DNA of 64,000 nt, from positions 434,001 to 498,000 of the forward strand of contig JANXBT010000002.1 in assembly GCA_025060415.1 (NCBI GenBank). Direction: 5' to 3'. A program made the position numbers and the translations under genes. Each line of letters starts with the position of its first letter. Position 1 is the stretch's first letter. Source of the stretch: Candidatus Bipolaricaulota bacterium (GTDB lineage Bacteria; Bipolaricaulota; Bipolaricaulia; Bipolaricaulales; Bipolaricaulaceae). The notes beneath the pieces were generated by a model, which saw nothing but the letters and a program-made list of their open reading frames with translations, did not search any database and was not told where the DNA came from. Below, piece after piece: positions 16,250-25,069 of the stretch.

Positions 16250-18286
16250 TCAACCTGGGACCACAAGCCGGCTGAGGTCGGCCACCCGGAGGAACAGCTG
16301 GGAGAGCTCGCGCAGGAAGCCCAAGCGGTTCGCGCGCACCTGCCCGTCCTCACACATCACCAGGACCTCGTCGAAGTAGCGATCGATGGGGGCCTTGAGG
16401 CGGAGCAGGGCCTCCAAGGCCTCGGCGTAGCGGTGCTGGGCCAGGGCCGCGTCTACCCGCGGCCCCACCTCCTGGTACGCGCGCCAAAGGTCCCGCTCCG
16501 CATCTTCGGAGAAGAGCTCCGGCCGGAAGCCCTGGGCCTCCTGGCCCTTGGTGATGTTGCGGACGCGGCTGAAGGCCAAAGCCAGGGCGGAAAGCTCGGG
16601 CTTCCCCGCCCAGGCGGCCAGGGCCTGGGCCCGCTCCCAAACCCCCAGGAAATCCCCGCTCTCCTGGGCCATCACCGCGTCCGCCACGTCGTAGGGAATC
16701 GCTCGCTCCTCCAGCGCCGACCGCAGCCGGTCCCAAAGGAAGGCCTTCACCCGCGCCGCCGGCTCGGTCCCCGGATAGAGGTCCGCCACGTCCTCCACCA
16801 ACGCGAAGAGATCAAGCCGCAAGCCCTTTTCCAGGATCAGGCGCACCGCGGCGCTCCCCCGGCGCCGCACGGCGTAGGGGTCGCGCGACCCCGTGGGGAT
16901 CTCGCCCACGCGGATGGGGCCGATCACCCCGTCCAGCTTGTCCGCGAGGCTCAGGGCCACCCCAAGGGGGCTTTCAGGCAGGGGGTCCTCCCGGGTGCGC
17001 GGCCGCACGTGTTCGGCGATGGCCCGCGCCACCTCCGGCCGCTCCCCGTCCAAGCCGGCGTAGATCCCGCCCATCACGCCCTCCAGCTCCGGGAACTCCC
17101 GCACCATCACGGTGAGGAGGTCCGCCTTGCACAGGAGGGCCGCGCGGTCCAGGAGGTCCGCGGGGAGCTCCAGCTCCGCGGCCAGGCGGCGGGCGATGCG
17201 GCGGATCCGCTCCACCCGGTCCCAGAGGGTCCCCAGGCGCGCCTCGTACACCACGCCCTGGAGCTCGGGGACCCGGGCGCTCAGGGGCCGGCGGCGGTCC
17301 TCCTCAAAGAAGGCGCGGGCGTCGCGCAGGCGGATGCCCACCACCCGCTCGTAGCCACGCCGGATCACCTCCGGATCGCCCTCCCCCTCCGCGAACCCCA
17401 GGAAGACCTCGGCGATCCTCCCGCCGCGGGTGAAGGGCACGAACTTCCCCTCCTCGCGCAGGGCCGCCACCACCACCGGCTCGGGGAGCTCCAGGAACTC
17501 CGCGGGGATGCGCCCCACGACCGGCCGGGGCCACTCCGTCTGGCCCAAAAGCATGGTCCAAAGCTCGGGGGAGAGGGCGGCCTTGGCCCCGTGCTCCTGC
17601 TCCACCGCCGCGATGGCCGCGCGCAAAAGGCGCGCGCGCTCCTCGGGATCGGCGAGGACCTTGGCGGCGCGCAGGGCCTCCGCGTAGTCGGCGGCGTGCC
17701 GCAGCGCCACGGGGCCGCCAAAGAAGCGGTGCCCCTGGGAGAGGCGGCCGGCCTCCACCCCGGCCAGGCGCAGGGGAACGACCTCCCCGTCCCGCAGGGC
17801 CACGACCCACCGGATGGGGCGCAGGAAGGCCGTGGGCCCCTCCCAGCGCATGAACTTCGAGCAGGGCACGGCGGCCAACGCCCGGGCCACGATCCCCTCC
17901 AGGAGCTCGGCCACGGGCGCGCCGGGGCGGCGCACCCGGAGGAAGAGGTACTCCTTGTCGCCCAGCCGCTTGCGCACGAGGTCCGCGGGCGCGGCGCCGT
18001 AGCGCCGGAGGAACCCGAGCCCGGCCGGGGTCAGGTTCCCCTGGGCATCGAGCCCCACGGCGGCGGCGGGGCCCCGCACCTCCTCCACCAGGTCCTCCTG
18101 CCTCTCCCCGATCCCCTCCACCAGGAGGGCCACCCGGCGCAGGGTCCAGAAGAGCCGGATGGGGCCGTGGGGCACGCGCGCCGCCTGGAGCTCCCTAGCG
18201 AAGGCCTCCCGAAAGGCTTGGGCTACGGACTCCGCCTCCTCCGCGGGCAGGTCCTCAAACCCGATCTCGAGGAGAAGCGCGGGCAC
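16250..18286 (-). CDS. glyS: Glycyl-tRNA synthetase beta subunit
   Basis: 678 residues, the normal length for GlyS. It starts [17 protein letters not shown], includes an HD-like domain ([19 protein letters not shown]) and the [13 protein letters not shown] segment, and ends with an anticodon-binding-like helical domain. With GlyQ it forms the alpha2beta2 bacterial enzyme that charges tRNA-Gly. The start overlaps the end of glyQ by 32 bases. It is part of the translation superoperon and is followed by rng. Confidence 0.96.
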   Translation of the reverse strand: MPALLLEIGFEDLPAEEAESVAQAFREAFARELQAARVPHGPIRLFWTLRRVALLVEGIGERQEDLVEEVRGPAAAVGLDAQGNLTPAGLGFLRRYGAAPADLVRKRLGDKEYLFLRVRRPGAPVAELLEGIVARALAAVPCSKFMRWEGPTAFLRPIRWVVALRDGEVVPLRLAGVEAGRLSQGHRFFGGPVALRHAADYAEALRAAKVLADPEERARLLRAAIAAVEQEHGAKAALSPELWTMLLGQTEWPRPVVGRIPAEFLELPEPVVVAALREEGKFVPFTRGGRIAEVFLGFAEGEGDPEVIRRGYERVVGIRLRDARAFFEEDRRRPLSARVPELQGVVYEARLGTLWDRVERIRRIARRLAAELELPADLLDRAALLCKADLLTVMVREFPELEGVMGGIYAGLDGERPEVARAIAEHVRPRTREDPLPESPLGVALSLADKLDGVIGPIRVGEIPTGSRDPYAVRRRGSAAVRLILEKGLRLDLFALVEDVADLYPGTEPAARVKAFLWDRLRSALEERAIPYDVADAVMAQESGDFLGVWERAQALAAWAGKPELSALALAFSRVRNITKGQEAQGFRPELFSEDAERDLWRAYQEVGPRVDAALAQHRYAEALEALLRLKAPIDRYFDEVLVMCEDGQVRANRLGFLRELSQLFLRVADLSRLVVPG

Positions 18287-19130
18287 CGACCACCTCCGCC
18301 AAGTACGTCTCGGCGCAGGCGCGAGCGAGGGCGCGCACCCGGGCGATGTAGGTCTCGCGCTCCGCCGTGGCCAGGGCCCCCCGGGCGTCCAGGGTGTTGA
18401 AGAGGTGCGAGCAGCGCAGGGTGTGGTCGTAGGCCGGGTACACCAAGCCCAGGCTCAGGCACTCCTTGGCCTCGGCCTCGTGGAAGTCGAACATCTGGCG
18501 GGCCCGTTCCACGTTGGCGCGCGCGAAGTGGTACACGCTGAACTGGCGCTCCCGCTCGCGGAAGAGCTCCCCGTAGGTGAGCCACTCCGCCCACTTCAGG
18601 TCGAACGCGGACTCCTGCCCCTGGAGGAAGAGGGCGATGCGCTCCAGGCCGTAGGTGAGCTCCACGGAGACCGGGTCCAGGTCCACCCCGCCCATCTGCT
18701 GGAAGTACGTGAACTGGGTGATCTCCATGCCGTCCAGCCAGACCTGCCAGCCCACCCCCCACGCCCCCAGGGTGGGCGACTCCCAGTCGTCGTGGGAGAA
18801 CTTCACGTCGTGCTCTTTCAGGTCCAGCCCCACCGCCTCCAGCGAGCGCAGGTACAGGTCCTGGATGTCCGGGGGCGGGGGCTTCAGGATGACCTGGTAC
18901 TGGTGGTGGAGGCCGAAGCGGATGGGGTTTTCCCCGTAGCGGCCATCGGCCGGGCGCCGGGAGGGCTCCACGTAGGCCACCCGCCAGGGGCGCGGCCCCA
19001 GCACCCCAAAGAACGTGGCGGGGTTGAAGGTGCCCGCGCCCTTCTCCAGGTCGTAGGGCTCCATGAGGGCGCACCCCTGCGCCCGCCAGAAGCGGTGCAG
19101 GGCCAACACCAGGTCCTGGAAGGTGTTCAT
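18255..19130 (-). CDS. glyQ: Glycyl-tRNA synthetase alpha subunit
   Basis: 291 residues with the class II aminoacyl-tRNA synthetase signatures of Gly[19 protein letters not shown]-like [17 protein letters not shown], and [18 protein letters not shown]. Later comes [19 protein letters not shown]. It contains the catalytic site of the alpha2beta2 enzyme. The ATG at 19130 overlaps the rplT stop (ATGA), and the 3' end overlaps glyS. Separate alpha and beta subunits are a bacterial, not archaeal, trait. Confidence 0.96.
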   Translation of the reverse strand: MNTFQDLVLALHRFWRAQGCALMEPYDLEKGAGTFNPATFFGVLGPRPWRVAYVEPSRRPADGRYGENPIRFGLHHQYQVILKPPPPDIQDLYLRSLEAVGLDLKEHDVKFSHDDWESPTLGAWGVGWQVWLDGMEITQFTYFQQMGGVDLDPVSVELTYGLERIALFLQGQESAFDLKWAEWLTYGELFRERERQFSVYHFARANVERARQMFDFHEAEAKECLSLGLVYPAYDHTLRCSHLFNTLDARGALATAERETYIARVRALARACAETYLAEVVGARASPRDRV

Positions 19131-19477
19131 GACGCGCCCTTGGCGAGCTCCACCACCTGGGCGAAGGCCTGGGGATCGCGCAGGGCCAGCTCCGAGAGGA
19201 TCTTCCGGTTCAAGCCGACCCCGGCCCGGCGCAGCGCGCCCATGAAGCGCGAGTAGTTGAACCCGTAGGGCCGCACGGCCGCGCCGATGCGCACGATCCA
19301 CAGCCGGCGCATCGTCCGCTTGCGCAGCTTGCGGGACACGAAATGGTGCCGCAGGGCCTTGAGGAGCGACTGCCGCGCGATGCGGTAGCAGTTCTTGCGC
19401 TTCCCCTTATAGCCCTTGGTGAGGTCGAGGATCTTGCGGCGTCGCCGCGCGTGCTTCACGCCACCCGGAACGCGCAT
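19127..19477 (-). CDS. rplT: 50S ribosomal protein L20
   Basis: 116 residues, highly basic, with the L20 motifs [36 protein letters not shown] and [10 protein letters not shown]20 is an early 23S rRNA-binding assembly protein and in many bacteria represses its own infC-rpmI-rplT operon. Ten bases separate it from rpmI; its stop overlaps glyQ. No pseudoknot operator was looked for beyond reading the short intergenic spaces, which hold nothing obvious. Confidence 0.98.
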   Translation of the reverse strand: MRVPGGVKHARRRRKILDLTKGYKGKRKNCYRIARQSLLKALRHHFVSRKLRKRTMRRLWIVRIGAAVRPYGFNYSRFMGALRRAGVGLNRKILSELALRDPQAFAQVVELAKGAS

Positions 19478-19487
19478 GGCTCCCTCC

Positions 19488-19682
19488 TCAGATCTGCAGG
19501 AGTCGGCGCATCATCCTTTTGTCCGCGCCCCGGACCTCCACAAGCTTCCGGGCCGCCCGCTTGTACTGCGGGCGCTTCTTGGTGCGCTTGTGCTCGTACC
19601 CGGCCTTGCGATGGAAGATCCGGCCCGTCGCGGTGACCTTGAACCGCTTGGCCGATGCCTTATGGGTCTTCCCCGGTTTCAT
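19488..19682 (-). CDS. rpmI: 50S ribosomal protein L35
   Basis: 64 residues, basic, beginning [20 protein letters not shown], the L35 signature, and ending in [10 protein letters not shown]-like residues. It starts within the stop codon of infC (ATGA overlap) and precedes rplT, the conserved infC-rpmI-rplT order. L35 is a small protein of the large ribosomal subunit. Confidence 0.97.
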   Translation of the reverse strand: MKPGKTHKASAKRFKVTATGRIFHRKAGYEHKRTKKRPQYKRAARKLVEVRGADKRMMRRLLQI

Positions 19683-20197
19683 GGGCCTCCTCCTTTGCGG
19701 GAAAGGGGCGCCAGGAGGATCTCCAGGGTGCGGCCCTTCTCCTCCGCGCCCTGCTCCACCTTAGCCAGATCCTGGGTGAGCTGCACCACGCGGTCCAGGA
19801 GCTCCTTGCCCTTCTCGATGTGGATGATCTGGCGGCCCTTGAAGAACACCACCGCCCGCACCTTCATCCCCTCCTCCAGGAACTCCCGGATCCGCTGGAC
19901 CTTGGTCTGGAAGTCGTGCTCCCCGGTCTGGATCGTGAACTTCACCTCTTTGACCTTCCCCGCCTTGGGCTGCTTTTTCTCCCGCTTCTGCAGCTGGTAG
20001 CGGTACTTCCCGAAGTCCACAATTTTACAGACCACGGGGTTGGCGTCAGGGGCCACCTCCACCAGGTCCAGGCCCCGCTCCCGGGCCAGGGCCAGGGCCC
20101 GCTCCAGCGGGGTCACCCCCAGGTTCTTCCCGTCGCTATCGATGAGCAAAACCTCCCGGGCCTGAATCTGCTCGTTGACGCGAAACTGCCGCTTGAT
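19679..20197 (-). CDS. infC: Translation initiation factor IF-3, non-AUG (ATC) start
   Basis: 172 residues counted from the ATC at 20197. The N-domain (RVNEQIQAREVLLID), the linker rich in lysine (QKREKKQPKAGKVKEV) and the C-domain (IREFLEEGMKVRAVVFFKGR) are all present. Between the in-frame nadD stop (20219-20221) and a TTG at 20149 there is no ATG, GTG or TTG. Starting at that TTG would delete the conserved RVNEQI segment. The ATC at 20197 has a G-run six bases upstream; an ATC at 20203 is the alternative. IF-3 monitors the start codon and often controls itself through a rare AUU/AUC/AUA start. Confidence 0.93.
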   Translation of the reverse strand: MKRQFRVNEQIQAREVLLIDSDGKNLGVTPLERALALARERGLDLVEVAPDANPVVCKIVDFGKYRYQLQKREKKQPKAGKVKEVKFTIQTGEHDFQTKVQRIREFLEEGMKVRAVVFFKGRQIIHIEKGKELLDRVVQLTQDLAKVEQGAEEKGRTLEILLAPLSRKGGGP

Positions 20198-20218
20198 GGG
20201 GATCCCCCCTTTCCTCGC

Positions 20219-20836
20219 CTATTCTAGGGGCGAGGTCCTCCGTGCACCATAGAGGCCGCGCTCCCGGATGAACCGGTCCACCGCCTCGGGCACCAGGCCC
20301 GCGGTGGGCAGCCCCAACCGGTACCGACGCCGCACCTCCGAGGAGGAGAGGGCGATGGGCGCCATGGCCAGGAAATGCAGCTCCGCCCGGTCGAAGGGCG
20401 GCTTGCGGAAGCGCCCCAAATCCACGCCGGGGCGGGGGGCCACGATGAACGGGCACAGGGTGAGGAGCCGAGGCCAGTCGTGCCAGAGCTCGATCTGGGA
20501 GAAGATGTCCGCGCCCACGATGTAGGCCACGCCCTCCGGGTACTCCCCCTTGAGGAGGGCGATGGTGTCCACGGTGTAGGCGGGGCCGGGCCGGTCCAGC
20601 TCCACCCGGGACACGGCGAACCCCGGCCGCCCCGCGATGGCCAGCTTCACCATCTCGTAGCGCCACTCCCCGGGGACCCCGTCCTCCACCTCCCGGTGGG
20701 GCGGCCGGCCGGTGGGGATGAACAGGACCTCCCGCAGGCCGAACTGGCGCAGGGCCTCCTCGGCCACCCGCAGGTGCCCCACGTGGATGGGGTTGAACGT
20801 CCCACCGAAAAGCCCAACCCTACCCGACAAACTCAA
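20219..20836 (-). CDS. nadD: Nicotinate-nucleotide adenylyltransferase
   Basis: 205 residues with the nucleotidyltransferase motifs GLFGGTFNPIHVGHL near the N-terminus and SSSEVRRRYRLG near the C-terminus. It adenylates nicotinic-acid mononucleotide in NAD synthesis. The start is a TTG at 20836 inside the 3' end of obg, with GGGGGG seven bases upstream; a second TTG at 20830 is possible. Neighbouring obg-nadD order is common in bacteria. It is in the same frame as the downstream infC, separated only by its own stop codon. Confidence 0.95.
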   Translation of the reverse strand: MSLSGRVGLFGGTFNPIHVGHLRVAEEALRQFGLREVLFIPTGRPPHREVEDGVPGEWRYEMVKLAIAGRPGFAVSRVELDRPGPAYTVDTIALLKGEYPEGVAYIVGADIFSQIELWHDWPRLLTLCPFIVAPRPGVDLGRFRKPPFDRAELHFLAMAPIALSSSEVRRRYRLGLPTAGLVPEAVDRFIRERGLYGARRTSPLE

Positions 20837-22088
20837 GGGTTTTCCCCCCGATCACCACGGGCGTGCCCGCCGCCACCCCCTGCCGGCGCAGGGCCCGCAC
20901 CACCCCCAGCCGCTCCAACTCCTCCCACAGGTACTCCCGCGCGTCGGGGGTGGAGAGGTCCAGGCGGCGCACGAGGGCCTCCACCGCCGGGCCGCGTACC
21001 ACCACCCTGCCCCCCTCCACGGCCACCGCGAAGGGCGGGGGCTCCGGGGTGAGCTGCCACTCCCGGTAGCGGGGCCGCTCCGCCGGCCCCTCCGGCGGGA
21101 TCTCCTGCAATTTTTGCCACAAAACGCGGATGAGCTCCCGCACCCCCTGCCCGGTGTGCGCGGAGATGGGGTGGAGCACGATGCCCTCCCGGGCAAACCG
21201 CTCCACCTCCCGCGCCACCTGCTCGGGGGTGAGGAGGTCGATCTTGTTGCCCGCCACCACCTCCGGCTTCGCCCGCAGCTCCTCCCAGGCCGCGAGCTCC
21301 CTGCGGATCGCGAAGTAGTCGGAAAGAGGATCGCGCCCCTCCACCCGCGCCAGGTCCACCAGGTGCAGGAGGAGCTTGGCCCGCGTGGCGTGGCGCAGGA
21401 ACTTGTCCCCCAGGCCCCGCCCCTCGTGGGCGCCCTCGATGAGGCCGGGGAGGTCGGCCATCACGAACGAGGCGAACTCGTCCACCCGCACCACCCCCAG
21501 GTTGGGGGTGAGGGTGGTGAAGGGGTAGGCCGCGACCTTGGGCTTTTTGTCGGACACGCGGGAGAGGAGGGAGGACTTCCCCACGTTGGGGAAGCCGATG
21601 ATGCCCACGTCGGCCAGGAGGCGCAGCTCGAGCTTGAGCCAGCGGGCCTCGCCGGGCTCGCCGAACTCCCGGATGCGGGGGGCGCGGCGGGCGGAGGAGG
21701 CGAAGGCCTTGTTGCCCCGGCCGCCCCGGCCGCCCCGGGCCACCACCACCTCCTGCCCCTCCGCCACGAGGTCCGCCAGCAGGGCGCCGGTGGCGAGGTC
21801 GCGCACCACCGTGCCCACGGGGACCAGGATCACCAGGTCCTCCCCGCGCTTGCCCTGGGCGTTGTTGGGGCCGCCGGGCGCCCCGTCCTCGGCGCGAAAA
21901 TGCACCTGCGGGTGGAAGTGGGCGAAGGTGTTGACGGAGCGGCTGGCCCGCAGGATCACGCTGCCGCCGTCGCCGCCCCGGCCGCCGTCGGGCGAGCCCC
22001 GCGGGTTGTGGCGGGTGCGGGCAAAGCTGATGAGGCCATCGCCGCCCTTGCCCCCGGAAACGTGGATGACGGCCTCGTCAAACCCCAC
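20820..22088 (-). CDS. obg: GTPase Obg/CgtA
   Basis: 422 residues. An Obg fold rich in glycine (SGGKGGDGLISFARTRHNPRG) is followed by a GTPase domain with G1 GFPNVGKSS, G3 DLPGLIEGA and G4 NKID. A C-terminal OCT domain completes it. It takes part in 50S assembly and stringent control. The start is a GTG at 22088, nine bases after rpmA. Its 3' end overlaps nadD. Confidence 0.97.
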   Translation of the reverse strand: MGFDEAVIHVSGGKGGDGLISFARTRHNPRGSPDGGRGGDGGSVILRASRSVNTFAHFHPQVHFRAEDGAPGGPNNAQGKRGEDLVILVPVGTVVRDLATGALLADLVAEGQEVVVARGGRGGRGNKAFASSARRAPRIREFGEPGEARWLKLELRLLADVGIIGFPNVGKSSLLSRVSDKKPKVAAYPFTTLTPNLGVVRVDEFASFVMADLPGLIEGAHEGRGLGDKFLRHATRAKLLLHLVDLARVEGRDPLSDYFAIRRELAAWEELRAKPEVVAGNKIDLLTPEQVAREVERFAREGIVLHPISAHTGQGVRELIRVLWQKLQEIPPEGPAERPRYREWQLTPEPPPFAVAVEGGRVVVRGPAVEALVRRLDLSTPDAREYLWEELERLGVVRALRRQGVAAGTPVVIGGKTLEFVG

Positions 22089-22097
22089 CCGCCGTCC

Positions 22098-22358
22098 CTA
22101 CTTCCCCTCCCCCAAGGGGATGACGTTCACGTAGATGCGCTTGCGGCCGGCGAACTCCACGATGCCCGTGGTGGTCGCGTAGATGGTGAAGTCCCGGCCC
22201 ATCTTCACGCCCCGGCCGGGGTAGAACTTAGTCCCCCGCTGCCGCACGATGATGCACCCGGGCCACACCAGCTCCCCGCCGAAGCGCTTGATCCCCAGGC
22301 GCTGCCCCGGGGAGTCGTGCACGTTCTGGGTGGACCCGCCGCTGGCCTTGTGCGCCAT
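22098..22358 (-). CDS. rpmA: 50S ribosomal protein L27, unextended N-terminus
   Basis: 86 residues beginning [20 protein letters not shown], the mature-type N-terminus that reaches the peptidyl-transferase centre. There is no LNLQFFA-type extension of the kind removed by the protease Prp in Firmicutes and relatives, so no processing is needed. It lies in rplU-prp-like-rpmA-obg order. Confidence 0.98.
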   Translation of the reverse strand: MAHKASGGSTQNVHDSPGQRLGIKRFGGELVWPGCIIVRQRGTKFYPGRGVKMGRDFTIYATTTGIVEFAGRKRIYVNVIPLGEGK

Positions 22359-22371
22359 CCGCGCTCACCTC

Positions 22372-22692
22372 CTAAACGAGCACGTCCAGCCCCACCTCCC
22401 GCACCGCCACCTTGCCCGGACGGTCCTGGGAGAGGGCCTTCAACCCCAAGACCATGGTCTCGAGGATCGCGTCCAATTCCCGGTCCAGGAAGAGGTCGGA
22501 CCGGTCCACCCGGTACCGCAAGACCGTGCCCTCGCGGGACACCTCGGGGTCCAGGTGCAGGTAGTGCTTCATCCCCAACACGGGGGCCTCCACGAGCACG
22601 GCCGCGGCCAACCCCTCCGGGGAGTCGTCCCCGTAGAGGGTGACCACCTGCACCCGGCCCTCCTCGTCCCGCTCGATCAGCACCTCCACCAT
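22372..22692 (-). CDS. Prp-like (DUF464) protein lacking catalytic His and Cys
   Basis: 106 residues in the position always occupied by prp (ysxB), between rplU and rpmA. The C-terminal half matches the family (AILETMVLGLKALSQDRP). In Prp the catalytic pair is the His of a GHA motif and the Cys of a DIVCAAVS motif. Here those places read YGDDSPEGL and AAAVLVEA, and the protein has no cysteine at all. It is therefore unlikely to be a protease, which fits L27 having no extension to cut. It may have a structural or assembly role or be a relic. The start is the ATG one base after the rplU stop. Confidence 0.75.
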   Translation of the reverse strand: MVEVLIERDEEGRVQVVTLYGDDSPEGLAAAVLVEAPVLGMKHYLHLDPEVSREGTVLRYRVDRSDLFLDRELDAILETMVLGLKALSQDRPGKVAVREVGLDVLV

Positions 22693-22693
22693 G

Positions 22694-23011
22694 TCAGCTC
22701 CGCACGATCTCCAGGATCTTCGTGCGCATGAAGGGCTGGCGGTGCCCCTTCTTGCGCCGGTACCCCTTCTTCGGGGTGTACTTGAAGATGATCACCTTGG
22801 GGAGCTTCCCGATCTCCTGGACCTCGCCCACCACGCGCACGCCCGCAAGATAGGGCGTGCCCACCTCCACGCGCTCGCCGTTGCGCAAAAGGAGGACCCG
22901 GTCGAAGGTGACCCGCGCCCCCACCGGCACCCCCGGCAGGACCTCGTGGATCAGCTCCAGCCCGGGTTCCACGAAGTATTGTTTGCCGCCGATCTCCACG
23001 ACCCCGTACAT
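22694..23011 (-). CDS. rplU: 50S ribosomal protein L21
   Basis: 105 residues, MYGVVEIGGKQYFVEPG at the N-terminus and YTPKKGYRRKKGHRQPF near the C-terminus, both L21 hallmarks. The start ATG at 23011 is preceded by GAGGTGA. It is the first gene of the translation superoperon that runs to rng; metG lies 47 bases upstream in the same direction, so read-through from metG is possible. Confidence 0.98.
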   Translation of the reverse strand: MYGVVEIGGKQYFVEPGLELIHEVLPGVPVGARVTFDRVLLLRNGERVEVGTPYLAGVRVVGEVQEIGKLPKVIIFKYTPKKGYRRKKGHRQPFMRTKILEIVRS

Positions 23012-23058
23012 GGCGTCACCTCGCTTGGCCCAAGGCTTTGGGGGGAACGAAAACAATC

Positions 23059-25023
23059 CTACCGAATGCGCGTGCCGGGCTCCACCTCGCGGTCCGGCCC
23101 CACCAGGGCCAAGGTCCCATCGGAGGCGGCCAGGATCATGCCCTCCGAGCGCACCCCCCGGATCACCGCGGGCTTCAGGTTCGCCACCACCGCCACCAGC
23201 CGCCCCCGCAGCTCCTCGGGCCTGTAGTGCTGGCGGATCCCCGCCACCACCTGCACCTGCCGGTCGCCCAGATCCAAAAGGAGCTTGAGGAGCTTCTCCG
23301 CGCCCGGGATCTCCTCGGCGTGCACGATGCGGGCCACCCGCAGGTCGATGCGCTGGAACTCCTCCAGGGAGATCAAACCCTCCTCTTTCAGCATGGCGTA
23401 CCTCCGTTTCAGATCGGCGATGTCCACGTGGGCCAGGAGGGGCCGGGGCGGCGCGGCCAGCCGGGTGCCCCCGCAGCCCCCCTCCACCTCCGCCAGGCCC
23501 GGCCGGGCCAGGCCCAAAAGCCCGTACACCTCCCGGGAGAACATGGGGATGAAGGGCTCCAGGAGGATGGCCAGGGCCTTCACCAGGTGGGCGGCGGAGG
23601 CCACGGCCTCCGCGTCCCCGGTCTGCCAGGGCGCGCGTCCCTGGAAGAAGCGGTTCCCGAACTCCGCCAGGCGCACGGCCGCCCGCAGGGCCGGCGCGAG
23701 CTGCCCCGCCCGCACCGCCTGCCACGCCTCCTCCCTCGCGGCCCGGATGCGCTCCAGGACCTCGCCCGCCGTGGGCCCCTCCGGCACCACCCCCCCGTGC
23801 CGCGTCCACACATAGGAAAGCACGCGGTGCACGAAGTTCGCGATGTTGTCCACCAGGACCGCGTTCACCGCCCTGTCGAACTCCTCCCAGGAGAACTCCA
23901 CGTCCTTCGTCTCCGGCCGGTTGTAGAAGAGGTAGAACCGCCAGTACACGGGCGGGAGGAGCTTGAGGGCCTCGTCGGCGAAGACCCCGATCCGGCGGGT
24001 CTTGGAGAACTGTTCCCCTCCCTCCCAGCTCAGGTACTCCGTGGCGGAGATCTGGTCCGGGAGGTGGAAGGGCTTTCCGGAGGCCAAAAGGAGGGCGGGC
24101 AGGATCACGGTGTGGAAGGGGATGTTGTCCTTGCCCTGGGTGTAGATCTGCCAGACCTCCTCGCCGAACCAGAAGTCCTTCCAGCGCTCCTCCTCCCCGC
24201 GGCGGCGGAAGTGCTCGATCGTGGCGGACACGTAGCCCAAGACCGCCTCCGCCCACACGTAGATGACCTTCCCCTCCGCGCCGGGGAAGGGCGCGGGGAT
24301 GCCCCAGCTCAGGTCCCGCGTGACCGCCCGGGGCCGCAGGCCCTCCTCGATCATGCGCTGGGTGAACAGCTTCACGTTCCCCTGGAAGTCCCGGCCCCTT
24401 ACGTACTCCAGGAGCCGGGGCGCGAGCTTCTCCAGGTCCAGGTACCAGTGGCGGGTGGGGCGGCGCACCACCGCCGTGGCCCCGCAGAAGGCGCAGCGCG
24501 GGGAGAGGAGGAGCTCGGGCTCCAAAAGGGCACCGCAGGCGTCGCACTGGTTCCCCTGGGCGTAGGGGTAGCCGCACTTGGGGCAGGTCCCCACGATGAA
24601 CCGGTCGGCCAGGAACCGCCCGCAGGACTGGCAGTAGGCCCGCTCCTCGTCCCGGGCGAAGATGTAGCCGTTCCGCTCCATGTCCCGGAAGAGCGCGGTC
24701 ACGAACTCCTTGTGGACCGGGCTTTCCGTGGTGGTGTAGTTGTCGATGTCCACCTCGAAGGCGCGCAGGATCCGCAGGATCTCCGCGTGCACGCGGGCGG
24801 CGAGCTCCGCCGGGCTCAAGCCCTGGCGGTAGGCCTCGTACTCGATCTTCGTCCCGTGGGCGTCGGTCCCGGAAACGTGGAGGACCTCATAGCCCGCGAG
24901 GCGATAGAAGCGGGTGAAGGCGTCCCCGGAAAGGAGGCAGCCGATGAGGTTCCCCAGGTGGGGGATGCCCGAGCCGTAGGGCCAGGCGCTGCACACCAGG
25001 ACGCGCTTCACGTTCGGGTTCAT
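23059..25023 (-). CDS. metG: Methionyl-tRNA synthetase
   Basis: 654 residues. The class I HIGH-like signature occurs near the N-terminus in SGIPHLGNLIG, a zinc-knuckle region with CQSCG, CPKCG, CDACG and CAFCG follows, and the KMSKS loop is present as FSKTRRIG. The C-terminal 110 residues form a Trbp111-like tRNA-binding domain (AEEIPGAEKLLKLLLDLGD). It charges initiator and elongator tRNA-Met. It is divergent from the ACT-domain gene; its -10 TATAAT lies 19 bases before the ATG. Confidence 0.97.
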   Translation of the reverse strand: MNPNVKRVLVCSAWPYGSGIPHLGNLIGCLLSGDAFTRFYRLAGYEVLHVSGTDAHGTKIEYEAYRQGLSPAELAARVHAEILRILRAFEVDIDNYTTTESPVHKEFVTALFRDMERNGYIFARDEERAYCQSCGRFLADRFIVGTCPKCGYPYAQGNQCDACGALLEPELLLSPRCAFCGATAVVRRPTRHWYLDLEKLAPRLLEYVRGRDFQGNVKLFTQRMIEEGLRPRAVTRDLSWGIPAPFPGAEGKVIYVWAEAVLGYVSATIEHFRRRGEEERWKDFWFGEEVWQIYTQGKDNIPFHTVILPALLLASGKPFHLPDQISATEYLSWEGGEQFSKTRRIGVFADEALKLLPPVYWRFYLFYNRPETKDVEFSWEEFDRAVNAVLVDNIANFVHRVLSYVWTRHGGVVPEGPTAGEVLERIRAAREEAWQAVRAGQLAPALRAAVRLAEFGNRFFQGRAPWQTGDAEAVASAAHLVKALAILLEPFIPMFSREVYGLLGLARPGLAEVEGGCGGTRLAAPPRPLLAHVDIADLKRRYAMLKEEGLISLEEFQRIDLRVARIVHAEEIPGAEKLLKLLLDLGDRQVQVVAGIRQHYRPEELRGRLVAVVANLKPAVIRGVRSEGMILAASDGTLALVGPDREVEPGTRIR

Positions 25024-25033
25024 GGTGCCCCAA

Positions 25034-25061
25034 TTGGGGGCGATTATAGCGCGGGTAAACT
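25034..25061. promoter_or_regulatory. Divergent promoter pair for metG and the ACT-domain gene
   Basis: On the plus strand TTGGGG (25034-25039), 16 bases and TAAACT (25056-25061) stand eight bases before the GTG at 25070. On the minus strand TATAAT (25048-25043) serves metG. The two -10 boxes are only seven bases apart, so the divergent promoters overlap and probably compete for polymerase. Confidence 0.6.
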
Positions 25062-25069
25062 ATGGGCTT

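Noticed and set aside
22372-22692. Active Prp protease
   Set aside because: The catalytic His and Cys are missing and L27 has no cleavable extension.
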